Source: Candidatus Pacearchaeota archaeon UBA284 (GTDB lineage: Archaea > Nanobdellota > Nanobdellia > Pacearchaeales > UBA284). From it: a stretch of 31,500 nucleotides of DNA. The number at the start of each line of letters is the position of its first letter. Position 1 is the first letter of the stretch. Where the stretch lies: positions 1 to 31,500 of the forward strand of contig DAKN01000053.1 of assembly GCA_002499185.1 (NCBI GenBank), given 5' to 3'. A program made the position numbers and the translations under genes. A model generated the notes under the pieces. It worked only from the letters and a program-made list of their open reading frames with translations. It searched no databases and was not told the DNA's origin. Positions 8,032 to 15,357 of the stretch are shown one piece after another.

Positions 8032-8271
8032 ATGAATATATCTTTAATCGGTATTGGTATTGTTATGGGTATTCTGTTATCATTGATAGTTGGGTATTCT
8101 ATAGCAGTAGTGGTGCTTTGGAAGAATCAAAGTTCATTAAAGAACAAATGTTATGGGTTAGAAGACAACATAGCGTATATTCTCGTGGATTATGAAAAGA
8201 AAATTGAGACTGCAACTCGTGAAGTTAAATCCTATGTAGATAGTAGGATAGATAAATCAATAAGTAAATAA
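8032..8271 (+). CDS. Small single-pass membrane protein, 79 aa
   Basis: Residues 4-28 (IGIGIVMGILLSLIVGYSIAV and onward) form one strong transmembrane helix. They are followed by Lys33 and a polar helical segment that probably forms a coiled coil (about 38-79, with heptad-like hydrophobics in YILVDYEKKIETATREVKSYV). This gives an N-out, C-in topology with a cytoplasmic helix. The shape fits small phage membrane proteins of unknown role, and spanin or holin-like parts cannot be excluded. GGAGT sits just upstream of the ATG. An AT-rich perfect hairpin starts at its stop codon. Confidence 0.72.
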   Translation: MNISLIGIGIVMGILLSLIVGYSIAVVVLWKNQSSLKNKCYGLEDNIAYILVDYEKKIETATREVKSYVDSRIDKSISK

Positions 8272-8298
8272 CAAAAATAAATGCCCCTTATTTTTGTT
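8270..8298. other. Perfect 11-bp inverted repeat at an operon junction
   Basis: AACAAAAATAA (8270-8280) is followed by ATGCCCC (8281-8287) and TTATTTTTGTT (8288-8298). This gives an 11-bp perfect stem with a 7-base loop between two genes. The stem overlaps the upstream stop codon. It has very little GC and no U-tract after it, so it is a poor intrinsic terminator. It could be a transcript-end, processing or protein-binding element. Confidence 0.5.
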
Positions 8299-8321
8299 AA
8301 ACATAACAAGGAGATGTGGTT

Positions 8322-9731
8322 GTGATAATTCAAGGTGATTGTTTAGTTGAATTAAAAAAGTTAAAAGATAATAGTGTTGATGCTATTGTTACAGACCCAC
8401 CTGCGGGAATTTCATTGATGAATCAAGTGTGGGATGGAGATAAAGGTGGTAGAGATAATTGGATAGAATGGATGACACAAGTAATGAAAGAGTGTAATAG
8501 GGTATTAAAAGATGGTGGTCATATGGTTGTATGGGCATTGCCAAAAACATCCCATTGGACTGCAACTGCAATAGAAGATGCTGGGTTTGAGATAAGAGAA
8601 TGTATTCACCACATTTTTAACACTGGGTTCCCTAAATCACTTAATATAGGTAAAGCGGTTGATAAATCGGGAGGGAAATCTTTGTCTTGGTTCATAGATT
8701 ACATTTTGAAAGTTGCTGATGAAAAGAGAATAAGTCGAAAAGAACTAACGATGCTATTTCCAAGTAAAAATGGAAATCCAACTGGGTGGTTATGGAATAA
8801 GCAGAAAACACAGGGTATTACACTTGAGCAATATCATAAGATTAAAGATTTTTTACAATTGCCGTTTGCTAATATAAGTGAATGCGAAAGAGAAGTGATT
8901 GGTCGTGGTAAAGCAGGATTAACGGCAGGTAATATCACCAATTTTGCAGGACAGAAAGAGTTTGATATAACCAAAGGAACATCTGAATTTGAAGGTTGGG
9001 GGACTGCTTTAAAACCTGCTTGTGAACATTGGATACTTGCAAGGAAACCATTATCAGAAAAAACGGTTGCAGAAAATTGCTTGAAACATGGGACTGGTGG
9101 ATTAAATATAGATGGATGTAGAATAGGTATAAGCAATGAAAAGACACCACATGGAAGTGTAAAAAGAATATATAAGTCAAATAAATATACAGATGAAAAA
9201 ATATATGGGGAAAATACAGAAACAAGTCCATTGGGCAGGTATCCTGCTAATGTTATTGTGCAAGATAGTGCATTAAACTTTTTAGGCAGTGATAACAATT
9301 CTCGGTATTTTGATATAGACTTATGGGCAACCACAAATGGAATATTACAGATACCAAAACCACCAAAAAAAGAAAAGGAAATTGGGTGTGATGGATTAGA
9401 GGAAAAACAAACTTGTGGTGGTGGTGGTGGTATTGGAGATTATTTAGATGATGTTAATTCTGCGAGTGGAAAGTATGGAAGTGAAAAAGCACCCTCAAAA
9501 AATAATCATCCTACTGTAAAGTCTGTTGCACTAATGTCTTGGCTTATAACTCTTATAAGTAAAGAAGGATGGGTTGTATTAGACCCATTTGGAGGCAGTG
9601 GAACTACTGCTGTTGTTTGTGTTAAATTAAATCGTAATTTTATTTTAATAGAAAAAGAATCAGAATATATTGAAATAGCAAAGGCAAGGGTATCTTATGA
9701 AGAAAAACAAAAAAATGAAAAGTTATTTTAA
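8322..9731 (+). CDS. Site-specific DNA methyltransferase (beta class, N4-C or N6-A)
   Basis: A 469-aa S-adenosylmethionine-dependent DNA methyltransferase with circular-permuted beta-class order. The catalytic motif IV TDPPAG is near the N-terminus (about 8391-8408), then a target-recognition region, then the SAM-binding motif I VLDPFGGSGTT (about 9578-9610). Motif IV has Ala where DPPY or DPPW is usual. A segment at about 125-180 (ISRKELTMLF, GWLWNKQK, YHKIKDFLQL) looks like an inserted helical DNA-binding module. GTG at 8322 is preferred over GTG at 8316 because AAGGAG ends at 8313, eight bases away, and because relatives begin with IIQGDCL. It is paralogous to the split methyltransferase at 30259-31500, sharing AIEDAGFEIR, GFPKSLNIGKA and ARKPLSEKTVA. 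It probably protects phage DNA from restriction. Confidence 0.93.
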   Translation: MIIQGDCLVELKKLKDNSVDAIVTDPPAGISLMNQVWDGDKGGRDNWIEWMTQVMKECNRVLKDGGHMVVWALPKTSHWTATAIEDAGFEIRECIHHIFNTGFPKSLNIGKAVDKSGGKSLSWFIDYILKVADEKRISRKELTMLFPSKNGNPTGWLWNKQKTQGITLEQYHKIKDFLQLPFANISECEREVIGRGKAGLTAGNITNFAGQKEFDITKGTSEFEGWGTALKPACEHWILARKPLSEKTVAENCLKHGTGGLNIDGCRIGISNEKTPHGSVKRIYKSNKYTDEKIYGENTETSPLGRYPANVIVQDSALNFLGSDNNSRYFDIDLWATTNGILQIPKPPKKEKEIGCDGLEEKQTCGGGGGIGDYLDDVNSASGKYGSEKAPSKNNHPTVKSVALMSWLITLISKEGWVVLDPFGGSGTTAVVCVKLNRNFILIEKESEYIEIAKARVSYEEKQKNEKLF

Positions 9732-9738
9732 TTTTCAC

Positions 9739-9766
9739 TTGACAAAGTTTTATTTTATGGTATAAT
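9739..9766 (+). promoter_or_regulatory. Consensus sigma70-type promoter
   Basis: TTGACA at 9739-9744, a 16-base spacer and TATAAT at 9761-9766, both hexamers perfect. Transcription should start near 9773, about 20 bases before the TTG start at 9795. It drives the phosphatase-HD fusion gene and probably the genes after it. Confidence 0.88.
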
Positions 9767-9794
9767 ATAGGCAATTATAAAAAAGGAGAAATTA

Positions 9795-10697
9795 TTGATA
9801 TTAAAAAAGTTTAGTAGAGAGGAAGTGGCAAATTATATACCAAAAGATAAAGAAAGGGCTGTGCTTATATCTATAAGTAGTCCAAATGGAGAACCAACAG
9901 CAGATTACTCTATAATGAAAGAAAGATATGTAGATATACTTGAATTAAAGTTTGATGATATTGAGGAAGATTGGGAAGACTGTTCTAAAAATCCTGATGG
10001 GTGTAATGTTAAGCATAATTTTGTAAAGTTTGATGATTATATGGCATTTCAGATATTTTCATTTCTTGCACAAAGAAATTGTATAGTTGGGAATTGGATT
10101 GCTCCATCTATAAATGAAATAGTAGTAAATTGTTCTGCTGGTATTTCACGAAGTGCTGGAGTAGTGGTAGCATTGAATGAAATAATAAATGAGGTAATAG
10201 AGACAGAAATACCAAAAGAATATGAGCGATACAATAGAACCGTATATAGAAGGATAATTACTGTCAGTAAATCATTAAAAAACACAAACAGAATTGTAAC
10301 AGCAATGCATTATTTACAAGCAGTAACATTGCATTTTAAAAAACCAGATTACTTTATGCAACACGCAATACATACATATAATATTTTGAAAGCCACTTTT
10401 GGAGTAAGAGAGGATACTGGAATGTTTGTTGCAGGATTATTGCACGATGTTTTAGAAGACACCCCAGTAACCTATAATGAAATAAAATATCTGTTTGGAG
10501 AATCAGTAGCATTGCTTGTAAAAGAAGTCACCAAAACAAAGTATAATGTATTCCCAAACCTTACATCAATGAGAGGAGTAATTCTGAAGTTTGCCGATAG
10601 ATTAAGCAATTTATTCAACTCATATGTGTCACCAGAGAAAGATAAAGAATGGAAAGAAAAATATATTAAAAAAAGTAAGTTTTGGAAATCGGAGTAA
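9795..10697 (+). CDS. Fusion of tyrosine/dual-specificity phosphatase and SpoT/MESH1-like HD hydrolase
   Basis: Two enzymatic domains in 300 aa. Residues 1-165 form a cysteine phosphatase of the DSP/PTP group: the P-loop NCSAGISRS (about 112-120) holds the C-x5-R catalytic signature, although the usual His before Cys is Asn. Residues 170-300 have the HD motifs of (p)ppGpp hydrolases (SpoT, MESH1): QHAIHT (His near 190), LLHDVLEDT (about 215-223), 'FGESVALLVKEVTK' and KFADRLSNL (about 265-273). All metal ligands and the ED pair appear present, so hydrolysis of an alarmone or related 3'-pyrophosphate is likely. No synthetase domain is present. TTG is the start, placed six bases after AAAGGAG. 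A strong promoter precedes it. I know of no described phage protein with this pairing. Confidence 0.85.
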   Translation: MILKKFSREEVANYIPKDKERAVLISISSPNGEPTADYSIMKERYVDILELKFDDIEEDWEDCSKNPDGCNVKHNFVKFDDYMAFQIFSFLAQRNCIVGNWIAPSINEIVVNCSAGISRSAGVVVALNEIINEVIETEIPKEYERYNRTVYRRIITVSKSLKNTNRIVTAMHYLQAVTLHFKKPDYFMQHAIHTYNILKATFGVREDTGMFVAGLLHDVLEDTPVTYNEIKYLFGESVALLVKEVTKTKYNVFPNLTSMRGVILKFADRLSNLFNSYVSPEKDKEWKEKYIKKSKFWKSE

Positions 10698-10700
10698 TAT

Positions 10701-10781
10701 ATGAAACGAACAATGATATTTGTAGAAACATTTTGGAGTTTATTTACGGAATTTAAACACAAAAATCAGGAGGACATATGA
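10701..10781 (+). CDS. Candidate micro-ORF, 26 aa
   Basis: An ATG at 10701 is preceded by GGAG (10691-10694) at a good six-base distance. It opens a 26-codon frame, MKRTMIFVETFWSLFTEFKH and six further residues, whose TGA (10779-10781) overlaps the ATG of the next gene in the ATGA arrangement seen throughout this genome. Without it, 80 bases here would be unoccupied, which is unusual for this genome. The peptide is amphipathic. It may be a real small protein or a leader that couples translation of the downstream gene. Confidence 0.45.
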   Translation: MKRTMIFVETFWSLFTEFKHKNQEDI

Positions 10782-11410
10782 CAAGTTTTAAGAAATTAAT
10801 ATTTGAGAAGGCAAAGACATTTCCTAATGGGGTTGTTATTAATGGAAATGGGTGTAGGTTTATTTGTAAATCTAATAATAATTCAATTTCTATTTCAATA
10901 GAAACAATGTCTTCTGAGTATTGTGTTGAGATATCCAATGTTGATGGGTCGGAGAATTATGAATTGATAAAAGGGTATTTGGATTCTTTGGAGGATATTT
11001 TTAAGATAATATCAGTAGCAAGTATATCAAAAGATATATACCCAGATATGAACAAATTTATTTATCTGATATGCCCAGTTCGGAATATATCCCCATCCCA
11101 ACAAACTGAAATTGCTGACTATGTAAGAAACAATGAAATAGATGGTGTAAAGTTTCATTACCCTCCAAGAGATGTAGACCAAAGCGACTCAACAGGATAT
11201 AACATTTGTGTTTCTCATAGGGAGGCAATGGAAATGTGTGATGAGGTTCATATATTCTGGGATAGTAATAGTAAAGGAAGTCATTTTGATTTAGGAATGG
11301 CGTTTGCTTTACATAAGAAGATAAAATTGGTAAAGTGTTTTGATGAAGACGGAACTACCAAATCTTATGTTAAAGTAATGAAAGAAATAGAAGATAGACA
11401 GGTGGTATAA
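10778..11410 (+). CDS. Nucleoside 2-deoxyribosyltransferase-like domain protein
   Basis: A 210-aa protein in two parts. Residues 1-85 are unfamiliar and look like beta strands. Residues 90-190 resemble the nucleoside 2-deoxyribosyltransferase (NDT) Rossmann-like fold: FIYLICPVRN, a central 'CDEVHIFWDSNSKGSHFDLGM' in two pieces (about 150-170), and AFALHKKIKLV. The position that carries catalytic Glu in classical NDTs ('GTxxExGxA') is Asp here in GSHFDLG, which also occurs in nucleotide-binding or DNA-damage-type relatives. It may act on nucleotides, NAD-like compounds or modified nucleosides, or only bind them. CAGGAGG precedes the ATG. It is cotranscribed with the phosphatase-HD fusion. Confidence 0.7.
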   Translation: MTSFKKLIFEKAKTFPNGVVINGNGCRFICKSNNNSISISIETMSSEYCVEISNVDGSENYELIKGYLDSLEDIFKIISVASISKDIYPDMNKFIYLICPVRNISPSQQTEIADYVRNNEIDGVKFHYPPRDVDQSDSTGYNICVSHREAMEMCDEVHIFWDSNSKGSHFDLGMAFALHKKIKLVKCFDEDGTTKSYVKVMKEIEDRQVV

Positions 11411-11411
11411 T

Positions 11412-11759
11412 ATGTCAAAAAAATTGCAAGATTTAAGTGATGGATACCACACATTTCAAGACATGTATGATGAGAGGGCTGTATTGTTTTTATCATTGTG
11501 TAAATTGATAAAAGAAAACTCATATATGAGTCACAGATTGTTTTTATGGAAAAGTAGAAAGGAAAGTATTGGAAGAAAAATAGAGGGTTATTTTTTAGTT
11601 GGAATAACTAATTCAGACGGGTCAATGATTTCTTATCATCTTGAAAATAAATGGTGGGATAAAACATCAGATTTTTTAGAATTACAAGAAGCACCTCAAT
11701 ATGATTGGGATGATTCATATAGTAGTTTGCAATTGTTGGAAGAATGGTTTGGGGTATAA
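11412..11759 (+). CDS. Conserved phage protein of unknown function, 115 aa
   Basis: The sequence has a pattern I recognise from many phage and prophage hypothetical proteins: LSDGYHTFQDMYDERAVLF, 'LFLWKSRK', a GYFLVGI turn, 'ISYHLENKWWDKT' and a 'A-P-x-[YF]-D-W/G' end (APQYDWDDSY). The order S-DGYHTF, R-ALF-AL, W-S, G-F--GI, ISYHL--W, AP-WDGH is kept, so it is probably a small globular domain with a conserved polar surface. Function has not been established to my knowledge. It starts one base after the preceding stop with a weak ribosome site (AGGTGG), which suggests coupling to the upstream gene. Confidence 0.8.
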   Translation: MSKKLQDLSDGYHTFQDMYDERAVLFLSLCKLIKENSYMSHRLFLWKSRKESIGRKIEGYFLVGITNSDGSMISYHLENKWWDKTSDFLELQEAPQYDWDDSYSSLQLLEEWFGV

Positions 11760-11779
11760 TTAGAGTATAGGATGTAAAA

Positions 11780-12004
11780 ATGAAAAAACCATCAAAGAGA
11801 TTATTCAAAAAAGTAAGGAAACTTGCATTTGAACATAGAAAATGGCAGAAATTATTAGAAGACCAAATTGACGAATATTGTGGGGATATAGATGGAATTT
11901 TCCAATTTGATTCTCTTGTTGATACAATGGATAATGGTCGGTATTGGATGGAATATGATGAATTCATTGAAATATTAAAAGACATAAGGGACAATAATAA
12001 ATAA
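11780..12004 (+). CDS. Hypothetical protein, 74 aa
   Basis: I do not recognise this small protein. It has a strongly basic N-terminus (MKKPSKRLFKKVRKLAFEHRK) followed by an acidic, helical C-terminal half (ILKDIRDNNK at the end). The two-charge layout is common in small phage nucleic-acid-associated or host-directed proteins, but no motif supports a function. A weak AGGAT lies before the ATG. Its 3' end is followed by 43 bases without a gene. Confidence 0.65.
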   Translation: MKKPSKRLFKKVRKLAFEHRKWQKLLEDQIDEYCGDIDGIFQFDSLVDTMDNGRYWMEYDEFIEILKDIRDNNK

Positions 12005-12037
12005 GCAACCAATAAAATTGAATGCTTAAAATAACAT

Positions 12038-12042
12038 AGGAG
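12038..12042 (+). promoter_or_regulatory. Ribosome binding site that points to an ATT start
   Basis: AGGAG at 12038-12042 lies five bases before an in-frame ATT at 12048. No ATG, GTG or TTG lies in the 5-12 base window after it. The next TTG in frame (12084) has only poly-A sequence in front. Confidence 0.55.
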
Positions 12043-12047
12043 TTATT

Positions 12048-12536
12048 ATTAAAGGTAAAATAGACATAAATAAAAAACAAAAATTGATAGAGAACTTTAT
12101 TCATACAAATTGCAAGAAAAAAGTATCGGTTATGTTTGATATGGACAATGCAATTATACCCCCACAATTTGATGCCTTTGTTCCTACAAATAACATTATA
12201 CTTGTAAGCAAAGATGTTGTTATGTCTAATTTTAACGCTTCTATAAGGGCATTACTACTTCATGAGATAGGTCATATTTATACATATAGAAGATATGGAA
12301 GAATAAAATCAGAATATGATGCTCATAAGTGGGCATTGTGGTATTCTAAAAAACACAATATGTTCCTTGAATATAATGAATTACTAAAACTTGCGGAATG
12401 GTGGGTGGAAAAATTTAATTGGAATAAAAAAGGAGAAAGTAAACGAACTTACATAATAGTAGGTAAAATGATATTGAAGAAATATAAATATATATTGGAA
12501 TTTTCTAAAAACAAAAAAGGGAATAACAGAATATGA
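12048..12536 (+). CDS. Putative zinc metallopeptidase (HExxH), probable ATT start
   Basis: A protein of 162 aa if translation begins at ATT 12048, or 150 aa from TTG 12084. The zinc-binding motif HEIGH lies at residues 72-76 of the longer form within LLLHEIGHIYTY, and SEYDAHKWALW about 15 residues later supplies a plausible third ligand. This is the gluzincin-like arrangement seen in ImmA/IrrE-type and similar small phage peptidases. Such enzymes cleave regulators or host factors; the substrate here is unknown. I favour ATT because AGGAG is correctly spaced only for it, and the 12 added codons (KGKIDINKKQ) continue the frame without a stop. Its end overlaps the next gene by four bases. Confidence 0.72.
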   Translation: MKGKIDINKKQKLIENFIHTNCKKKVSVMFDMDNAIIPPQFDAFVPTNNIILVSKDVVMSNFNASIRALLLHEIGHIYTYRRYGRIKSEYDAHKWALWYSKKHNMFLEYNELLKLAEWWVEKFNWNKKGESKRTYIIVGKMILKKYKYILEFSKNKKGNNRI

Positions 12537-13525
12537 TAAACCTTATACATGGTGATTGTATTGAAAAGATGAAAGATATACCTGATGGTAGTGTTGATTT
12601 AGTTTTAACAGACCCACCTTATAATATTAATAAAGCCCAGTGGGATAGATGGGCATCTGTGGGTGAATATATAACTTGGTATATTAGTTGGATAATACAA
12701 ATCCAAAGAATACTTAAAAATAGCGGGTGTTTGTATTTTTTTCATAACGATATGTCTCAAATGTCACAAATAATCGAAGCAATTAAACACAATACAAATT
12801 TTATATTTAAAAGTATGCTTGTATTAAATAAAACTGATAATTCTTATGTTAAAGATTTATATGGGTCTCAAAAACATTTTAGAAATTATGTTAATATGGT
12901 AGAGTATTGTTTGTTTTATACTTTACAAAATGATTCGGACAATTCATCAAAAATTAGTAATGGTTATGAAAGGTATCTTGATTATATGACTGAACAGAAA
13001 CACAAATGTAATTTATCAATAAACGAAATAAATAAATTAGTTTCAAATGTATCTATTGCTTCTCATTGGTTTTGGCAACCAAACAGGATTCAACGACAGC
13101 CAAGATTTATAAATAAAAATCAATATCAAAAATTGCAGGTAACGGGATGTTTTAAAAAAGAGTATGCAGAGTTAGAAAAAGAATATAAGAATTCCAAATA
13201 TATATTTAATGCAAAGGAAGGGGTTGGTAATGTTTTTAATATTTCATTTAAACAAGAAAAGCGAATGCATCCTACACAAAAGCCAATTAACATTATTGAA
13301 ACTTTTATAATAAATTCTTCAAATGAAAATATGACTGTTTTAGACCCATTTATGGGTAGTGGAACTACTGGGGTTGCTTGTGTTAACTTGAATAGAAACT
13401 TTATAGGAATTGAACTTGATGAAAAATATTTTAATATTGCAAAGAAACGAATTGAGGACACTGAATCAAGTAAATTAGCAATGAAAAAAACTGATACTTC
13501 TTATAGTGATGGGGAATTATTTTAA
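12533..13525 (+). CDS. DNA methyltransferase, first of three in tandem
   Basis: A 330-aa beta-class N4-cytosine/N6-adenine DNA methyltransferase. It begins MINLIHGDCIEKMKDIPDGS and has catalytic motif IV TDPPYN at about 26-31. A variable target-recognition region with aromatic and Asn-rich sequence occupies about 100-245. 'HPTQKPINIIE' comes before the SAM-binding motif I VLDPFMGSGTTGV (about 267-279), and NRNFIGIELDEKYF ends the fold. All core motifs are intact, so activity is expected; the recognition sequence cannot be predicted. The start lies in the 3' end of the peptidase gene (four-base overlap). It opens a run of three methyltransferase genes that differ strongly in their recognition regions. 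Confidence 0.95.
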   Translation: MINLIHGDCIEKMKDIPDGSVDLVLTDPPYNINKAQWDRWASVGEYITWYISWIIQIQRILKNSGCLYFFHNDMSQMSQIIEAIKHNTNFIFKSMLVLNKTDNSYVKDLYGSQKHFRNYVNMVEYCLFYTLQNDSDNSSKISNGYERYLDYMTEQKHKCNLSINEINKLVSNVSIASHWFWQPNRIQRQPRFINKNQYQKLQVTGCFKKEYAELEKEYKNSKYIFNAKEGVGNVFNISFKQEKRMHPTQKPINIIETFIINSSNENMTVLDPFMGSGTTGVACVNLNRNFIGIELDEKYFNIAKKRIEDTESSKLAMKKTDTSYSDGELF

Positions 13526-13526
13526 T

Positions 13527-14387
13527 ATGATATATAATGATGATTGCTTAACTGTATTGCCAAAAATAGATACTTCCTCAATAGATTTAGTTTTAACAGA
13601 CCCGCCTTATTTTATAGGAAAGGAAATGAAAAAAAATAGGGCAGTAAATAAACTAAAGTTTAATGATTCTGGGGAAACTATAAACACTCAAATGAGTTGG
13701 GATATTTCGTGGGAATCAAAAGAAGAGTATCTCAACTTTATAAAAAATGTTTTTATTGAATTAGTTAGAGTATTAAAAGATGATAGGCATATTATTCTTT
13801 TTGTTGATAAAAAAGATTTATCCTACATTATAAAGATTGGAGAAGATTGTAGGTTAAAGTTTAGAAAGGTATTATTCTGGAGAAAGACAAACCCTGTCCC
13901 TTTGGCAGATGGGATTGGTCCCATGACTTCTATGGAATTGGCTGTTTGGTTTACAAAAGGCAGTGTAAAAAAAGAACATTACAACAAAAACCTTGGGCTG
14001 ATTACCGATGTATTAAATGCACCCATTCCATCAGCAGAGGGAAGTAAAATTAGACACCCGTCTCAAAAACCTATTTTGTTTGGATTGCAGTGGATTTCTT
14101 ATTTAACAAAACCAAATGATGTTGTATTAGATTGTTTCGCTGGTGGTGGAACATTTTTATTGGCAAGTAAACTATTAAATAGAAACTATATTGGGATTGA
14201 AAGCAATAAACAATACTGTGAAAACATACAATATAGATTAAATACCCCAAACTCATTGGTTGCAAGTAAATTTAATTCTTTTATACACGACACACTAAAA
14301 AATAAACTTGACGGTATTGACAAAACGGAAATTTTAACTATATTGGGTAGTAATGCAGAAAGAGTAGTTGCAAATGATTTATTTTAA
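13527..14387 (+). CDS. DNA methyltransferase, second of three in tandem
   Basis: A 286-aa beta-class DNA methyltransferase. From ATG 13527 the protein starts MIYNDDCLTVLPKIDTSS, which aligns with the usual 'GDCLxxLxxLP' opening, and DPPY is at residues 25-28. In-frame GTG 13506 and ATG 13509 also exist, but they lie inside the previous gene and would add only a few unconserved residues. HPSQKPILF precedes the motif I variant LDCFAGGGTF, where most relatives have DPFxGSGTT, followed by NRNYIGIES. The substitution of DPF by DCF is allowed in several active N6-adenine enzymes. A probable promoter for the third methyltransferase lies inside its 3' end. Confidence 0.93.
   Translation: MIYNDDCLTVLPKIDTSSIDLVLTDPPYFIGKEMKKNRAVNKLKFNDSGETINTQMSWDISWESKEEYLNFIKNVFIELVRVLKDDRHIILFVDKKDLSYIIKIGEDCRLKFRKVLFWRKTNPVPLADGIGPMTSMELAVWFTKGSVKKEHYNKNLGLITDVLNAPIPSAEGSKIRHPSQKPILFGLQWISYLTKPNDVVLDCFAGGGTFLLASKLLNRNYIGIESNKQYCENIQYRLNTPNSLVASKFNSFIHDTLKNKLDGIDKTEILTILGSNAERVVANDLF
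14317..14344 (+). promoter_or_regulatory. Internal sigma70-type promoter before the third methyltransferase
   Basis: TTGACA at 14317-14322, a 16-base spacer and TATATT at 14339-14344, inside the last 70 bases of the second methyltransferase gene. It would give a leader of about 45 bases ahead of the ATG at 14397, including its AAAGGAG. Confidence 0.6.
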
Positions 14388-14396
14388 AGGAGTAAT

Positions 14397-15347
14397 ATGT
14401 CTTTGTTTGGTAATGATGAAATAAAACAAGTTGTTGAAAAATCAGAACTTAATAAAACATTAACTATGTCAGATGTAGAAATTGAGCATTATAAAAAGTT
14501 TTTGATTTATGATGATATTTCTGACATTGTAAATAAAACAATGGTAGGAAATTCTATTGATATTCTACCAAAAATAAAATCTGAAATATTTAATCTTGTA
14601 GTTGCCGACCCACCATATAATATAGACAAGAAATTCAAGGATTTTAAGTTTTCGTCTATTTCTGAAAAAGAGTATATGTCTTGGTCAGATTCGTGGATAA
14701 AAGAATGTTATAGAACATTAAAAAATAACGGCTCAATGTATATTTGTTGTGATTGGAAAACATCCCAGTTACTGCATAGCATACTGAAAGATTATTTTTT
14801 TATACAGAATAGGATAACTTGGGAGCGGGAAAAAGGTAGGGGGTGCAAAAACAATTGGAAAAATAACATTGAAGATATTTGGTTTGTCACAAAATCAAAA
14901 AATTATTATTTTAACATAGATGCTGTAATGATAAAACGAAAAGTAAATTTTGGGTACCATAATGTCGATGGAAGTAATAGAGATTGGGATGTTGAAAATG
15001 GTGTAAAAACAAGAAACACATACCCATCAAATGTTTGGACAGATATTACTATACCTTTTTGGTCTATGATAGAAAACACAGAGCACCCAACCCAAAAACC
15101 AGAGAAACTTGTTGCAAAACTTATTTGTGCTTCATCGCAACAGGGCGATTTCGTATTTGACCCATTTCTTGGTAGTGGAACAACTTCTGTGGTATCAAAA
15201 AAACTTAACAGAAAATATTTTGGTATAGAGTTGCAGGAGTATTACGCTTGTTTATGCGAAAAAAGGATTGATATGTCAAATAGCAATGCTAAAATACAAG
15301 GATATGAAAATGGTATTTTTCTTGATAGGAACATTAACTTAAAATAA
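14397..15347 (+). CDS. DNA methyltransferase, third of three in tandem
   Basis: A 316-aa beta-class DNA methyltransferase. An N-terminal extension of about 45 residues (MSLFGNDEIKQVVEKSELNK and onward) precedes the usual 'VGNSIDILPKI' opening. Motif IV ADPPYN is at about 71-76. The recognition part contains 'WEREKGRGCKNNWKNN', typical of adenine methyltransferases that share the 'R-x-x-G-R--KNNWKN-x-EDIWF' segment. 'EHPTQKPEKL' precedes motif I VFDPFLGSGTTSV, followed by NRKYFGIELQEYY. All motifs are intact. AAAGGAG precedes the ATG by six bases. It may be transcribed separately from the internal promoter in the upstream gene. Confidence 0.95.
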   Translation: MSLFGNDEIKQVVEKSELNKTLTMSDVEIEHYKKFLIYDDISDIVNKTMVGNSIDILPKIKSEIFNLVVADPPYNIDKKFKDFKFSSISEKEYMSWSDSWIKECYRTLKNNGSMYICCDWKTSQLLHSILKDYFFIQNRITWEREKGRGCKNNWKNNIEDIWFVTKSKNYYFNIDAVMIKRKVNFGYHNVDGSNRDWDVENGVKTRNTYPSNVWTDITIPFWSMIENTEHPTQKPEKLVAKLICASSQQGDFVFDPFLGSGTTSVVSKKLNRKYFGIELQEYYACLCEKRIDMSNSNAKIQGYENGIFLDRNINLK

Positions 15348-15357
15348 GGAGTATACT

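Noticed and set aside
8834..9334. Long open frames on the minus strand, such as this 166-codon one, as possible antisense genes
   Set aside because: They lie opposite well-supported + strand genes, lack ribosome sites, and their proteins are the low-complexity kind expected from AT-rich complement.
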